NCBI RefSeq assembly: GCF_963662255.1 | Contig: NC_085047.1 | Span: 47,089,006 to 47,153,005, forward strand | Length of the DNA stretch: 64,000 nt | Source of the DNA: Cinclus cinclus | Taxonomy: Eukaryota; Chordata; Aves; Passeriformes; Cinclidae | Reading direction: 5' to 3' | Shown here: positions 24,801 to 39,429 of the stretch, one piece after another | How the letters are laid out: each line of letters starts with the position of its first letter | How positions within the stretch are numbered: position 1 is the first letter of the stretch | Translations under genes and position numbers: made by a program | The notes under the pieces: generated by a model | The model's database searches: none | The model's input: the letters and a program-made list of their open reading frames with translations, nothing else | What the model was told of the DNA's origin: nothing

Positions 24801-27800
24801 ACGGAGAAGTGAAACTGATATCTGGCTATGAATGTGGCACACACGGAAACTTCCTGGATTTCCCACTCCTGAATTTTGCTGATTTATGAGACTAAGAGTC
24901 CAGGAAAAGTTTTAAAGGATTATGCATTTACTAGACCAAAGATTCCACATTTTGGAGATTCATTAAATCCTAAAGAGTAAACATAATTGAAAGTAAAATA
25001 TTACAAAAATAGTCAAAACAAAAACTGCTCTAAAAGGATAACGCTAACAGGGAAAATGTTTGCTTGCTTTCTCTGTAAACAAGTTAGAAAGATTATTTAT
25101 TGACATGAAAACAGTTTATAAATGATGAGGCTGGGATAGAACTTGAGCTCAAGACTTTTAATCAACATTATGTTTTGCTTCCAAATTCCCTGAGACTACA
25201 GAGGGTCTTAAGAAGAAATAATATTGGGAACAGAGAAAAAAAGCAAGAATTGTTTTGTAGCCTTTGCTGTTTGTCTAGGTTCCACACTCTGATCACCCCA
25301 AAACCTTCATACAGAAAAAAAATCAGGAGGGAAGGGAGAAAAAAGTAAATTTCTTTTGACATCTCCTCAAAAAATGACAATATAGGTGCAAGTGACATGG
25401 CTCAGGCCTGCTAATTACAACTGCTTTCTGAGGCAAAACATATAGACACGACAGATACTGAATTCTCTGTTTCCATCAGCTTGAGACCTCTGCACTTTCC
25501 CAGGTCTTTCTAGCTTGGGTTCTGTACAGTAGGAAAGTTTCCTGCCAAAAAACTTTATCTGAGTTGACATATTCCCATGAAAAAACTTCAATGTTGGTCC
25601 ATAAACACTTTCTCATGAAGTAAATAAATAAAATTCCACACTAGCTCTGCTCTGTGTGGTTCCTCGCTAAATATCAGACCAGATAGGCAAATAATTTTGA
25701 CAGCATTTTTGGACACAAGGGCTGTCCTAGAAAAAAGACTCCATTGTGTCCTTAAATAGAGCTACTGGAGAGAAGATTGTCAAACGCCTTTAGCACACCA
25801 GAGCAAGTAATCCTCACAGAAGGAAAACAAATCTTTTTCTGCTGCTGGTGAGCTCATCCCATGAAGCAGCATGGTTTATGATAGCCCTTGATCTTTTTAT
25901 CTTGACTGGTAGTTTGCAGATCCTTTAATTATGCACAAGTAGCACATTTTTTTTTGTGAGATCTGTGAGCTGCAGGGCTGGCTAATGCAAGATGTTAGCC
26001 TCAGTTTTTGTGAGCCTTTTCGAAAGCAATTTCAAAGTTACGAAAATAGCTCAGAGACACCCATTGTTCTACGCAGGTGAGAAAACCACTAGTTCATACC
26101 CTGAGCTCTTTGATTGTTTTTCTCAGGAAAGAAAGATTTTTGCCCTTTTCCATGGCTGTTTTGCTCAGGCAGGAGAGGACTGCTAGTTTTCCTTATTGTG
26201 GGTTTGCTTTTGCTGGCAGGGTGGAGAAGGGATGAGTATTGGATAAAAATAATTTCAGGGAAAATAATGTACCAGAACTTTCTTGTAGAAACATCTTTTG
26301 AATGTAGTATGACCCCTATGTTGTATGTAGCAGAAAACACACAAGAAGTATTGTCATTACCCACTTAATATGTTTTTGAAAACTTTCATTTCTGCCATGT
26401 TAAAGCGTCTTGAACTTTACATGGCAGGAATCTCCACCATGCACTGTACTGTAATTCAGTTAATTAAGAAATGGGAGCAAGAGCAGGCAGAATAGCAGAA
26501 AGATAATACAAAATAATCTGAGAGGAAAGTGTTGTAAAAACACAGATGAGCAATATGATTAAATCTGATTTAGAAAAACAGTTATCAGATAAACATCACC
26601 AAAATCTAGTAAGAAAATTGAAGATAAATACTTACAAAGAAATTATGTTTAGCAAGAGAAATTACAAACAAATACATTAGATTTCAAAGCAGACAGATTT
26701 CTAGCTCCTGCCTACTTTTGCATTATTATATAGAATATTGCCTGAGCTGCTTCAATTAGAAACCTGAGATGCTATGTTGATATATGAAATAAAATTCCAT
26801 TTCTTACTGTGTATTCTAAACCTAAATGCATTAATTAAAGAAAATTAAGGGTTTGTCAGGCAGAAAGCCTGTGCCAGCCTGTAGAAGTTCCTGTCCCCCA
26901 GCTGTTAGTCAGGGTCCTTCATTTCAGATGTGGTAACAGAGCGAGATTCATTGCTGCACTGCGTCGAAAAACAAGGTCAATTGATGGTGACTCACATGAA
27001 CCCATGTTACTTTGCTTCACAATGGGGTAACAGCACATGCACAGTGAGCTACTGTGTCTCAGCTGACAGTCTGGAGCAGCCAGCTGGGTTGTGCCTCTTG
27101 TACTGTGTCACAGCCTGAGAGGCTAAGTCACGGCATGATTTATCTCCATAAACTCCACACAGTATCATTCTAGGCACATAATCTGCAAAGACATGTCTCC
27201 AGATCAGAGAGTCATGAGGAAAGAGACACATAACAAAAGGCTTGGTTTATTTATAGATAGGGCAAATATCAACATTAAAAAAATTAAAACTAGGGAAAGA
27301 TATACGTGCATATTTAAAAGACACGAGTATTAATGAACAAGTAAGCTGGTTTTCCCACTGCAGATTGACTCTGATAGGAGCAGACAGGGCTGCATCCTGG
27401 AAAAGGGTTTTTATTTCTTGATTATTGCATAAATTGCAAGAAAACAGCTCCCAGTCAATGACAGAGACCCAGCTGTGCTCGATATGATTCCACATGTGGC
27501 CTGTGGCAAGTAACTCAGGTTTTTGCATCTCTGACTCAGAATTTATTTATTTCATGGGGGGCTGTTATGAAACTCAATTAACACCAGCAAAGCTTTTGGA
27601 TGGCAGTTACAGCATAAGTGTGAGGTATTATATAATGGGATGAAATTAAGGACAGTGAAGTCTGATCATCAAGGAAAAGAAATCCCAACAACATAATCTG
27701 TTAGATTGGGGAATAATGCCATAGGGGAAGAAGTGGATGACTCATTGCTAGAGTCAATTAATTCTGGGCTGGATGTGGCACCAGCAAATATAATGTAGGG

Positions 27801-27880
27801 CACAACCTTCTAGTAGGAGAGATACGGTACACATGACCTTATTTCCGTGATCCTGTGCTTGGCTGTATAACCAACTAAGA
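24801..27880. other. Non-coding DNA, nothing recognised
   Basis: AT-rich DNA. Overlapping frames near 25992-26368 occur on both strands and have no protein signature. Confidence 0.55.
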
Positions 27881-27898
27881 TTATATGAGCTCATATAA
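27881..27898. repeat. 18-bp perfect palindrome
   Basis: TTATATGAGCTCATATAA is its own reverse complement. It is followed at 27910-27931 by an exact 11-bp tandem duplication of TTTCTCATGTG. Confidence 0.9.
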
Positions 27899-30800
27899 AC
27901 TTTACATCATTTCTCATGTGTTTCTCATGTGTTTAAGGACTCTCAAAACATTGTTGTGGTCTGCGCTCAATTGATGAATACTTAATATACTGAAGTACTG
28001 GAGATCATTAGCATTCCTGAGGTTGTCTGGCATGCTTTGTTTATGCAGTGTGGAAATGGGAAATATTTCTTTCAGCCTTTATGAGATATTGGCAGTGTCA
28101 CCTCTTATAACCATCAGCCTACCAATTATTTGACAAAATATGCTGATTATTGAAATTGCACTGTTAATAAGCATCAGTGCCAGAATATTATTAGGACCTA
28201 GAGCCTGTGCCACATGGAGGACACAGACCATGTAGCGGGTGCTGTGCAAGGGGTTGTTTCTCTCCTCACTTCCCTAAATCAGAATTTGTAACCTGACCTG
28301 TCCTTGTTAGCTTCTTTATGACTGGTTATCAATACAAATTTTTATTTCTCCCTTAAACAGCTTTTTTTATCTACTTATGCCCTTGCTAGATAATGAGGAT
28401 GGATTGCTAGGTTTTAAGAGGATTGCAGAGAGGAGGAAAATTTTTAAGGAACAACTCACAGGCCTATGCTCCAGTCATATCCAGCCTCCCGTGATTAAAT
28501 TTCTTTGTTAGGAGCCCCCTTCTCTTTCTTGTTTAAACCATGAAAGGCAACAGGCACTCATCGAGGATGATTTAGATTTTCAGCATCTCTGTGAGAGGAT
28601 CTTATCTTCACTGAACAAAATCCCTCTGAAACATATCACTGGCTGATATACCTAAGTGTACCTTGAGCTGGACTGTATCCATTTACAGATATTTAGGGAA
28701 AAAAAATCTCAGAAGACATAGCCTAGCAGATGTGCTTGAACAAATAATTCAGTCACTAGGTTTGAGTGACCCTGACATGTATTTGCCATCTTCTGTTCAG
28801 CTCCAGAATATCTGAGTCTATGGTAGCAATGCACAATGCACAAGAACTAATCTGATGCTGTTGTGCCTGACCAGCTATATCAATATGATTGAAACCTTCT
28901 GGGCTGCTGTATTGATACCCATTGCTACATATACTCCCTTGCTCCCTAATAATTTCCATTGCTTTAAATTTTTTTCTTGTGGTAACTACCATTACAACAT
29001 AACAGGGTCTGTTCCAGTTGCAGACACCCCTTCCCTTGCCTTAGTTTGTTGCCACAGCTGCCTTTGCAAATGGGTCTACTTCCTTATTTCCTGCTTGAGG
29101 GGTTGCACCACAGGGAGGGATGATCCTCAGCAATGATTGAAAAGTACATTCTGGTCCCCCTGCACACAGCAGTTCCCCATGGCACATGGCAGCCAGTCCA
29201 AGGCCACTGACCACCCAGACCCCTGGTGTGGCCAGCTTGGGGCCAGCCTGTAGCAACCAGGCAGACATGACAATGATGTTGTTGATGAATGTTTGCTGTG
29301 GTGATCTCATGGTGATGTGATGACATTAAGTTGAACAAACAAAGCAGTGGCTAATTGACTCATCAGTAAACATTCAGCTAAACAGAATTAAATGGAGAGA
29401 AAACTCAGTGAAATGATTTAGTAGGAAGCTCCTGATGACAGGGTTTTATTAATTATATCTTCACACAGCCAAGAAGGTACAAAATGAGAGACTGGAAAAC
29501 TTCCATACGGTTGTTGGAAAGAATCATCCAAGTTTTAGGAGAGGTTGGTGTTTTCTGTTTGGTGTGTTTTTTCTCCAAAGGTAACACAAGTTTCTTTGAA
29601 TGAGAATTTTTAATGGTTTACCAGTTATAAGCTGAAAAATAAAAAAATACTTTCTGTAACAAACAGGATGCTAGAAATGCACACCTTACACACCCATTAA
29701 CATAAATCACCATTTCTAAATGATACAAAATAGAAGTCGAGCTTCATGTAAATTAACAGAATTTTAATAGGTAATTTTTGAATTCTAGTCAGTATTTCAG
29801 TGGAAAGAAGGCTGCAAACCCCAGAATTTTATTCAAAGTGGGTCCTCTTTTCAACATTAGCTCTATACAGAGGAGGAAATTTGGCTTAAAAGGTGACCTA
29901 TTTCTTCTTGAGGCTGTTTGAATATAGCACTTCTCATGCAAAATTTCTGAAAGTATTTCGTGATGACCCTATAGATGTAAATGTTACAGAACATGTCTTA
30001 ATAAACCATTTCCATCCTGTGGTAAGCCTTTGAAATCTTATTACTGTGATCTTCCTTTTAACCACAACTTTGTTAAAATAAATGGTAAAGTTCAGAATGA
30101 AAACTTCTAATAGGAAGGGACCTGTATCTGTTTAAAAGTGGTAAGTCTCCAGTTTGACAGCCTCAGCTGCTACTTTAATTTTCATGTTCCCTACAACACC
30201 CTTCCAGTTTTATGAGCAGCAGTGTTAGCACCAGACATTTTCGATGGCGTTTGTTGTGAGCAATCTCAGCTTCCTGCAGCAGTGCAGGCCAGCAGTGATC
30301 ACACACCTCCCAAAACAGCTACAGAGGTGCTCCTTCAGAACTGACATTGCAACACTGAACAGCACCTACTCATCTCGTTATTTCTACCAGACTAATTCCT
30401 GTCCACTACCTGTAAGACAGCTGTAGTCCCATCCAAAATTCATCTTCTTCCTCCTGGAGAGCAGCGTACAATTATTCCATTTGTGGATTACTTTGCTCTT
30501 GACGCTTGCCCATATGCAGACGACCAAGGATTTTCACTGGCTTCTGTCTGTGGGAGAACAAACCCAGGAAAAATTTTATCCTCTCTCAGCGTAGCTATAA
30601 TAATCCTCTGTGTGTAACATGATTACCTATGGCAGCATTCTTTGATTTTATTTCCCTTCTTTCATATCCAGGCCCCTGTTCTACATTAGTAGCTCTTTTT
30701 TCACATCTCCAAGTTCATCACCCTCTCATTTACAAACAGAGGTTTTAATGCATGAACCAGTTAGCCTCCCCTCCTTAAATTTGTACAGTCCTTCCTGCTC

Positions 30801-32613
30801 CGTCCTCCCGATCTCCCACAACTCCCAGTCAAAGCACCGTGGAGCTGACAAAATCCTTTCCTTTGCTCTGACCTCAACCCCCTCTCCCCTGAACCTCTGC
30901 ATTTGCCAGAGCTTTTTCAGCATCTGTGTTAACAAGTTTCTTGCTGGGGGATTCTTTCACTCTGCCATTACCTGAGAGCACCTTTTCTTCACTCCTCATA
31001 AAGAATGCCCCAGGACAATCCCATATGCTTTGCATAGTCAGCCAGATAATTCTTGCAAATAAAAATCTGTTCTGGCAAAATTGTGTTTTCTCATGGTGGG
31101 GGGGGACTTTTTAATGTTAATAGCCCTTTCTGGCAAGGACCTGTAGTCAGAATCTAGATTAAATGTACTAAGAAGTTTATGGCATTGTTATGCAGGAGAA
31201 GCAGATATAATATGTGGAAGTTAAATTTCTAGTTGGATGATACAAAGTATGTGGACTAGTTCCTTAATCATTCCAAGAAAATAATTCCTCCTTCTTAGAG
31301 GTCCACACAAACATCACCTGTCTAAACCTTCACAATAATTACTTGCATTATTTAAATCAGAGCAATAACCTTATTCCTTTAAATCTTGACTAAAAATAAT
31401 TACCAACTAAAAATGTTCCTAATGTTTTTGTTTGGAGCATCTTCTGATGGCTCTGTATCAAGCCAAATGAGATCCTTCAGGTCTGCTAAAATCACAGGAG
31501 TCCAAACAACTCAGAAATCTGCAGTGTATGTGGAGCCTGTGCCTTTTAAGTCACTGGTTTAGCTCAGGGGGTACTGAAGATCTTCAGTGGAAAAGACAGT
31601 GCTGCTGCTCCGTCTGCTGTTGAATGCCCATAATACTCACAACTTTTGATTGCTATTACTTATACCAGCAATGAGCACTGGCTTCTGCTTTTCACTTTGT
31701 TGCTATTGTTACTACACCCTCCCAAACAGCACATTTATTTTATTGGTCTGATGGTTTCTATTTATGGAAGTAAGCAGAAAATATTTTTCACACTGCTTTC
31801 TCAGGAAGGAACTACCTCAATTTAGATGAGTTTGCTAAGCTTGCTTGGTAGAGAGCAAATGATGCTCTAATTGATACTCTCAGAAGGACAATAGTGAATA
31901 GATTTAAAAGGTTAAAATGCCTTTGACTAAGGTGAATGAAATGTCAGGATATCCTAAGAAACAGAGTAGCTTCAGACTTTGGTTCTTAGGTTACTACCAT
32001 TCTGTGCATGAATAGGAAATACTTAATTCCTTACATTCCTTCAGGAATGTCACCATTTTATGTAGAAGACACATACATGAAAATACCAGATCCTTTGCAT
32101 AAATAGGTGAGGAAACTGGATGAACAGACTATCATGTTAAGCTCTTCTGCTGAAGAAAGCAAATTAGAAGTTAGGTGATTCATAGATTTCTAAACTGTAT
32201 TGGAAAAATGTATTAGTTTTACAAATTATTTCAGCTGACAGCTGCTGAAAAAATATTTTAGTTTAAATCTTTTTAGTTTTAGTTTAGTAGAAAGCTTCCA
32301 TTGCTTTAGCTGATTGCTGAGTTGGTGAAGGACAACAGGCAGGTTAATCACAACATATAGGCACAGTAGGGATAAACATTGTGCTAAATTTAGCAAGGCA
32401 TTCTCCTAGATTGCATGAGCAGCAGTAGGTATAACTGCTCTCTGTATTGGGATCAACCATCAGAATGAATTTACAGGACTCCCAAGGGCAGTTGATACAA
32501 TTGATGCTGCCATGGCTAAATGCCAGTTTTATATTGCCAGGGAACCCTGATTTTCTGCTTTTCTTTAGTCAATAGCCACAAAATGATAGCAAAAAAAAAA
32601 ACATAAGCTAAAA
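27899..32613. other. Non-coding DNA, nothing recognised
   Basis: Mostly AT-rich, with moderately GC-rich DNA at 29040-29260 and 30280-30920. Short overlapping frames on both strands show no domains. No repeat family could be named. Confidence 0.5.
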
Positions 32614-32649
32614 ACATACATACATACATACATACATACATACATACAT
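32614..32649. repeat. (ACAT)n tetranucleotide microsatellite
   Basis: About nine uninterrupted ACAT units, preceded by a run of A at 32591-32601. Confidence 0.95.
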
Positions 32650-33831
32650 GATTTTGTAAAAAATGGACTGGGAAGGAGCAAAAAAACTGTCTGAAGACTA
32701 TTGAAATGATGGTGATTCTGTCGACTTTGTTTTGCATTTGCTTAGTTTTACACAAGGTTGGATCAAATAATGAAAGAATACAAATGCTTTATTCAGAAGT
32801 GCAGGACTAAAGACTAGGTAGGTCTGTATCCTTAAATACGAATGCAAAAATAAAATAACAGTAGAAAATTTCTTCTGACCTTTAAATTGACACACAGGGA
32901 ATTAACATGGGTGGGAATTAATGGGCTTTAACATTATTAACTGTCTTATTAACTGATGGAAGAGCTTACTGGCAAACTGACTAGTTGTGCAATTAGGTTA
33001 CAGAGAAAAAGAAATCCATCAGCCATTATTCCTTCTAGTAAGAAAAAGAAAGTAATACTTTCTTTTTCAAATTGGGAAAATGATTAAGGTGATTCTATAA
33101 CAAAACCTAGGTTTATATCCCCCTAGAGGTATTTGCATGAGATCTATGATAACTTCTTTGGGGTTTCAGGCTGAGGAAGAAAGGGCTTGAGGTGCTGGAT
33201 CCACATTTGAGTTGCTTCAAATGTAGTGTCCTGCTGTATGTCCCTATCGAGTGTCCTTCAGAAAAAGATTTCCTTCAAGGTGAGACTCTAAGTGGTGGTC
33301 TTACCTCCTTTACAGTAGGAGCTTTATAATAAATGGATTATGCTGTCAATTCTTCCATTTTTGGGTAACAGTTGTGACCTTTTATGATTCACAGATCCAT
33401 TAAGCTTTATGCTGGCATTACCATTTCCATCTTTCTTTTCAACCTCAATTTAGGGTCCACTTTATCCCTGTTTACTGACTTGGGATTACATGGTTGAAGT
33501 AGACCAAATTCAACTTTTTAATCAGAATTAATAGTGTGGTATCATGTACTCTGCTTCTTTGCTATGGGTTAATGTGAAAAATCTTGGCCATTGCTAATTT
33601 TTGTTTTACTTCTAAAACGTTAGCTCATGACATTAAATGTCACTCTGGCTGGTGCTGGAAGAGCTGAGTGTCAATTATCTTGAATAAATGAAATAACAAT
33701 TTCAGACATGAAAAAACTTACTTTGGAAAATTCTAGCTGAAAATAATCATCATTAATCCTTCATTTTCATAATTTGTCAAAGATGAGTAATCTAGCCACT
33801 AAATTGCTTTCTTAGAAAACACTTCTGCAAC
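32650..33831. other. Non-coding DNA, nothing recognised
   Basis: AT-rich, with no supported gene, RNA or repeat family. Confidence 0.55.
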
Positions 33832-33930
33832 TGCAAGTGGAAGGTGTCCCTGCCCATGGCAGGGGGCTCTGAGCTAGATGATGATGAAGGTTCCTTCCAA
33901 ACCTAATCACTGTATGATTCCATAGCTCTA
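33832..33930 (+). mobile_element. CR1 LINE 3' end, avian type
   Basis: GTGGAAGGTGTCCCTGCCCA and TGGCAGGGGGCTCTGAG are followed by CTAGATGATGATGAAGG, TTCCTTCCAAACC and ACTGTATGATTCC. This is the standard 3' end of bird CR1 elements, which ends in a short ATTCTATG-type repeat after GGTCCCTTCCAACCC (recalled family knowledge). It is in sense orientation and strongly 5'-truncated (about 100 bp). The terminal repeat is reduced to about one unit. This is one of the clearest bird-type signatures in the window. Confidence 0.85.
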
Positions 33931-36900
33931 TCTGAAGGTCCTTTCATGGCTACACTGTGCAATGGTAGATTCTTCCCATAAAGCAAGTAAAATATCCCAG
34001 AAAGCTTTTACATGAAGAGTTGGCGTCCTCTCTATGTGAATCATCACAAGGAATTGTATCAGTTTAAAGCTGGTTTGTAGGAAGAAATGCTGGTGGCTTT
34101 ACCTGTTCACACAGACCTGAAATGGCTACTCCCATTTTGCTGAATCTTAGAATAAGTAGAAAGTATAAATTTTCAAATGAATGCATCTGACAAAACACTA
34201 GTCAAATTATGGAGAAGAACAGACCAGAATATGAGCCTCTGTCTAGTGTTTTGATTATCACTAAGAATAGAGTTTGATTCATAATTTTGCTTCTGTTGGT
34301 CTCTATTTCGTGGGTTTGAAGAGAGAAATGTGTGTGTGTGTGACATGATGAAAAATATTCATCATGCATTTTTAAATTTACAGCAGGTCTATTTGAGTAT
34401 GGTACTGGGAGTTTGCAGATTCCCTTTGTAGAACCAAGAGAAAATACGGTGCTGTACTCTGACAGGGCACTTCGTTAAGTGTGGAAATTTGCAGTGTGAA
34501 TTAGTTAGTATATTGCAAATCTTAAAGATGTCTTTTTAATAGGGGTGTAAACCCTGTGATAGTACAAACATTATAAAGAGATGGTACTGATTTACAGCTT
34601 TCTAGCTAAAGATAGGAAAACTTTAGCTTTGATTTGAGATGAAATATGAAATGTAAATCTCACTTGAGACCACAGCCTTTAAAATACTTAGAATCAGTCA
34701 GCTGAGGAATTAACTTATTCTCAATAGGAGTTAACAGAAGCTATTTCAAAGCTCAGTGTTTACATAGGTCACAAAAGTTGAAAACAGCTGGAGAGTTACT
34801 TCATGCACTAATGCTATCTATGTAAGTAATGGAATTTTGTAAGTGCAATGTACAGTAAACAGCCTACTGAAGGAAAAATACGAGAAACATGAATAGCAGT
34901 AACTTTTTAACTAGAGTAGGTTAACTCTTATTGTGATGAGGCTGACAGGCTTATTAATTAATGACCAAGATTTAGACCAGGTGCATGACATTTCTTTTAG
35001 CTGTGGTTTATTCTGGAGTGTAACAAATGTTGATTAAAAATACTACTTACTTCAGAAGTACACCACACTCTGGGTGCCAGACATGCATTTAGGGCTCTAT
35101 TCTTCAAGCTGCTCAGTGTTCCCTGTGAGGCAGCCATCAGCTAGGAGGAATATTGGATCCCTTCTTGAAGGTCTGACTGAATGCTGAGGGCACTCAGCCT
35201 TTGATCTTGTTTAGCTCACGAGAAGCCAGAGGCACAAAGTGCTATAAATGCTTACTAGACTCAATTTTGTAGTATTACTTATGCACAGAATTCAGGGTTT
35301 TATGGTTTAGTTTTCTTGTAAAACTGTTTGGGACTAATGGTGCTTCCCACCTGACATATTGTCTAACCCTCCTGACTCTCATAACATTTGTCAAGCAACT
35401 GAAAGGCCTTTCTATTTCAAAGTGTCCTGAGTTTCAGAGGTGACTGCTTACTCTCTCATGTCCATTCAAATTTGGGCCACTGTTAAACCACTCTGGAAAG
35501 CCTGCAGTCTCTGAGACTACTAAAAAAAACGAGATTACGATCAGAGATTGTGACCTTTGCTGAGCTGGCATTTCACAGTCAGAGAAATTGGGAGATAGTG
35601 TTAGTCCTCACCCCTTTTCATCATTCCTAGTCATTATTTCATTCTTCCCAGAACACAGCTCTTGTTCTGCCACCTGAATGTCTGCATCCTTTTTATAGAG
35701 CTCAAGCAGAAGCTGTCTGGGACATTGCATGTTAAACTTTGAATGGTTTAAGGGAAAAATTGTCCTTTTCTGGATGTTCTTCAGGTGAAGCATCCTGACA
35801 GAGAAGTCTGTATAAATAAATTAGAAATAGCAAATGATCCCATCCCTTCAAAAGCGTAATCCAGAAAATTATATGGATCCCTCAGGAGGGAGCTGGAAAT
35901 TTTTTATTTACAAGTAGTTCCAGGATATGATTAGTCACCACAACTTGAGACTTCTTTTCACTTGATTGCTAGGGAAGAAAGAACAGAGACTAATATGCAG
36001 TCAAAGTTGTGCTTTGGGCCAAAAAAGTGGCAGAAGGTAAGTACACCTACCCCACTGAAGCATCTCTTCTCCTCTCTCTAATAGCTGCCTGAGATTTCCA
36101 GGCAAGAAACAAGCCATTTCACTGAAGCCTGAGCCACACTTCTGGGAACTTGCTTCCTATATTGTAACTAACACTCACTTGTCTTCTCTGCCCATAGTAT
36201 GTGTCTATGCTTTGGGGCTGCTGAGAAGGCTACTGTGCTGTTGGAGCTGCCACCTGACTACACTCTGAAGAGCTATACAGATCTGGGTTGCAGAGAACTC
36301 AGACTTTTTTTAAACAAAGAGAAAAAGAGATAGTCATGCTTTTGACAAAATGGACTTGTGCCTAATTTCTAAGTCAATGATAGAAAACATCGCCAAAAGG
36401 AGGTGTCTGGTGTCCTGTAAAGAAAATGGCCAACGAAAAAAGGCATTTGGAAACCTCCATAGAAAGATCTGACCTTCCTGAATATGGCATCTAAGCTTAA
36501 GATCTAATTAATCTATTTTCTAGGGTGAGTGCATTATTTAAGGGAAAGTATGTTTTTTGGTTCTAGTTAGAATGCTTAGGCCCAAAAGATGGCTCATAAG
36601 TCATGCAGATACTGTTAAAAAAAATCAAAACTAATTTTGACTTGTTTTCTGAAATATTCCAATGGTCTGCGTGTCTCAGTATCATGTTTTCATGTCTTTC
36701 CTTACATACTTATATGATTAGTACCTTTGGCCAGTAAGTGTTGAAGTCTTATATATTGAAACAGGGAACCATTTCAAGAGTTTTGCTCTTTTTAGAGTTT
36801 TTAGTCACCACAGTGTGGATGCACATGATCAGTAATCTCAAAGGGCTACAGCTATAGTAGCAAGTATCACTTCCATTCAGCTGATCAGGGCATCGATTAT

Positions 36901-39429
36901 ACAAATAAATTTTCACTGATAAGCTCTACAGCACCCACGTTTTCAAACTGTCAAGAGGCAAAACAAAAGCATATGGTCTCCTGATTTCTTAAAATCTACT
37001 ATAAGGAACATCTACTATAAAAAAATCCAAGTGCCTCAAAATGTCTCAGTGTTGTGCTGCTTCTGAGCCTGTTTAGCACTCACATTGGTGTGTAATACTG
37101 TAGGGTTTACTGCAGATTAGAATGAGGCAATCTGTTGCCAGCTTGAAAAGAGTGTTAACAATTTAAAAAGTGCCAATCAAAGCAGAAAGATGAAACATTA
37201 CACAACTATTAAGAATATTATTCAGTCCTTTTAAATGATTGCCAATTTAGATAGTTCTCTTGTTAAATCATTCTTTTTAGCTATTGTACTGAATGCCAGT
37301 TTTCGAGAACAAGACAGTCCACAAGTTTAGCTCATTAATGAAGACACAACCTGGTAGGTAATTTTATAATTAAAACGGGTATTTTGAGCACTAGGCTGAC
37401 TTTTGCTACATATCCAACTCTCAGTTAAGTAAGAGGCTTTATGCAAAATAATTTTAAAGCTAAGAGAAGAGATTGAAAGGGAGGCATGGTTGAGCATTTT
37501 GACTGTTTTGAGCAGAACAGCCTTAAAATGTTTTGTTTATTAACACAGTGGAGAAAGGTTTGTGTAAGGTTAATATTAGAATCACTTAGGATGGTAATTT
37601 CTTCTGCAAAGCATCTGCATAGATTGGAAAAAGCTGCCAGATTTCCATCTGTTAGCAATACAACTTCAGTCACAGAGACAACTGTCGTGACAACCACACT
37701 GAGTTAGCCTTTCAAATAAAACCTGTTAAAAGCTACTGCCCTCCAGCCTCCACCCACTGCAGTTAACAGCATTAAATAGCACTCTAACTGGTATTTATTT
37801 TCTTAGGCATTCCTCACTTGTGCAGCTGCTGGCACACTGGCCTTTGATTTTAAATAACCTCAACAGGATAAGAGTTTACAGTCTCTGAAGGCCATGATGC
37901 ATGTGAAGTACTTATCTGAAAGAAACATCCAACCTGAACTTTCTCAGGCTGATGTTACTGGATTCTGTATTCTTGTCTCTCACCTATTTTGAATGGTCTC
38001 ATGTCTGGGAACTTTGATGGTTCATATTATTTCTTCCAGATGATGTCAAACCATAAAGAGACCACTGAGGCTGTTCTGGACAACAGGTCTAGGTTTAAAA
38101 GTGGTGGGAATCACCTTTAGGGCCTTTCTACCCTCCCCATCCAAGCTCCTCCTTCAGTTTTTGATGAACTTGGGTGGCGCAGCAAGTTCAGGCTAGTTTC
38201 AGCTCATCCATGAAATCTGTGCTGACAACAATATCAAAGCTATTAGAAAATTCATTTGTGGAAGGTCTCTCATTCAAAAGTCTATTTTTACTCAGGCATT
38301 TCAGTGTCTCAGGGCAGCACATGTAATGCTTACTGACCTTTGCAGGAATAGGCTTAATGTTTCTAAAGCCCTCATCGGAACCTGGATATACACATGAAAA
38401 TACTTATTTATAAGAGCAGAATTATTTTTGTGCTGCTTTGGAACTGTTGCCCTCATGTGGACTGGTTGCTCTCAGTGACAGATCACTGGTGGGGCCAGGG
38501 GTGGTGGAACCCTTCCCTCATCCATGGGGGGTATATCTGCCCATCTGCCAAGGCAGTCCCTTGTTCCTACTGCAGTTCCCTCTATCACTGGTTATCCCTG
38601 ATACATGTACTGCATATGGACACTGGCTACACAGCTAGGATAGAAAGGAGTAAAAACGATTCTCAAATATTTGTAACTCATGGTTTAAAAGCAGAGAAGA
38701 AATTTCTTGGTGAAGGCTGAAAGAAACTGTTCAGGAACTGTTAATGAGTGTGATAAAAGCTTGATCTTGTCTCCTGGATGTTTAAAAGTGGCCATGGAAA
38801 AGGTCCTTCACATGAACAATGCATAATACAAACCAAAATTGTAAAGCAGTGATGTTTTTATCAATCAGTTATCAATGTCAACAGAGTTTCCATAAATAAT
38901 ATTTCATCTACTTTTGTGCATAAACTTTAGATTTAGTTGTGTACATCCTTATGGAATGAGAAAATTGCCACTTCCAAAGTTACTTCCTCTGAGCATCATC
39001 ATACATTTTGTTTTGTAGTGGAAGTATTCCTGATATTTTAGTGTCATCACATAGGAGCCAAAGGGCATCAGACACCTAAATATCAAATGTCATTTATTTT
39101 TAGTTAAGAGGACCTTTCCTAAAGGAAAAAAAGAGCAAAGCTCCCTGCATTTTGTGGTTAGGCCACCTGAAAATATTGACATAGAGAATTTCTGGTTTCC
39201 TTCAGCAGAGGATACAAGACAGTTCTCATGTCTGCTGGAAAGCACTGTGATGGGGATGTGTAGTATAGTAGCTCTATGAATTTAACTTATCTTGTCTGAC
39301 AAATACTTGCTACCTGAGCACACACTTACTACCTGGAACATTTTGTTGGGCTCAGTGTACATCCTTTCAGGTTCCTATTTGGATGACTTCAGATTACACA
39401 TCAATTAAAATGTACTCACCTTCCTTGTC
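33931..39429. other. Non-coding DNA, nothing recognised
   Basis: A long AT-rich interval with no supported gene. It contains a short (TG)n run near 34329-34342. The word GTGCTATAAATGCTTA near 35241 is faintly like a SINE tail but too short to call. Confidence 0.5.

Noticed and set aside
31150..31260. Possible CR1 3' end (GTTATGCAGGAGAAGCAGA)
   Set aside because: The start resembles the old CR1 terminus, but the following CTAGATGATC block is absent.
35225..35285. Possible SINE tail (AAAGTGCTATAAATGC)
   Set aside because: It resembles the AGCGCTATATAAG tail of some amniote SINEs, but there is no tRNA head or body nearby.
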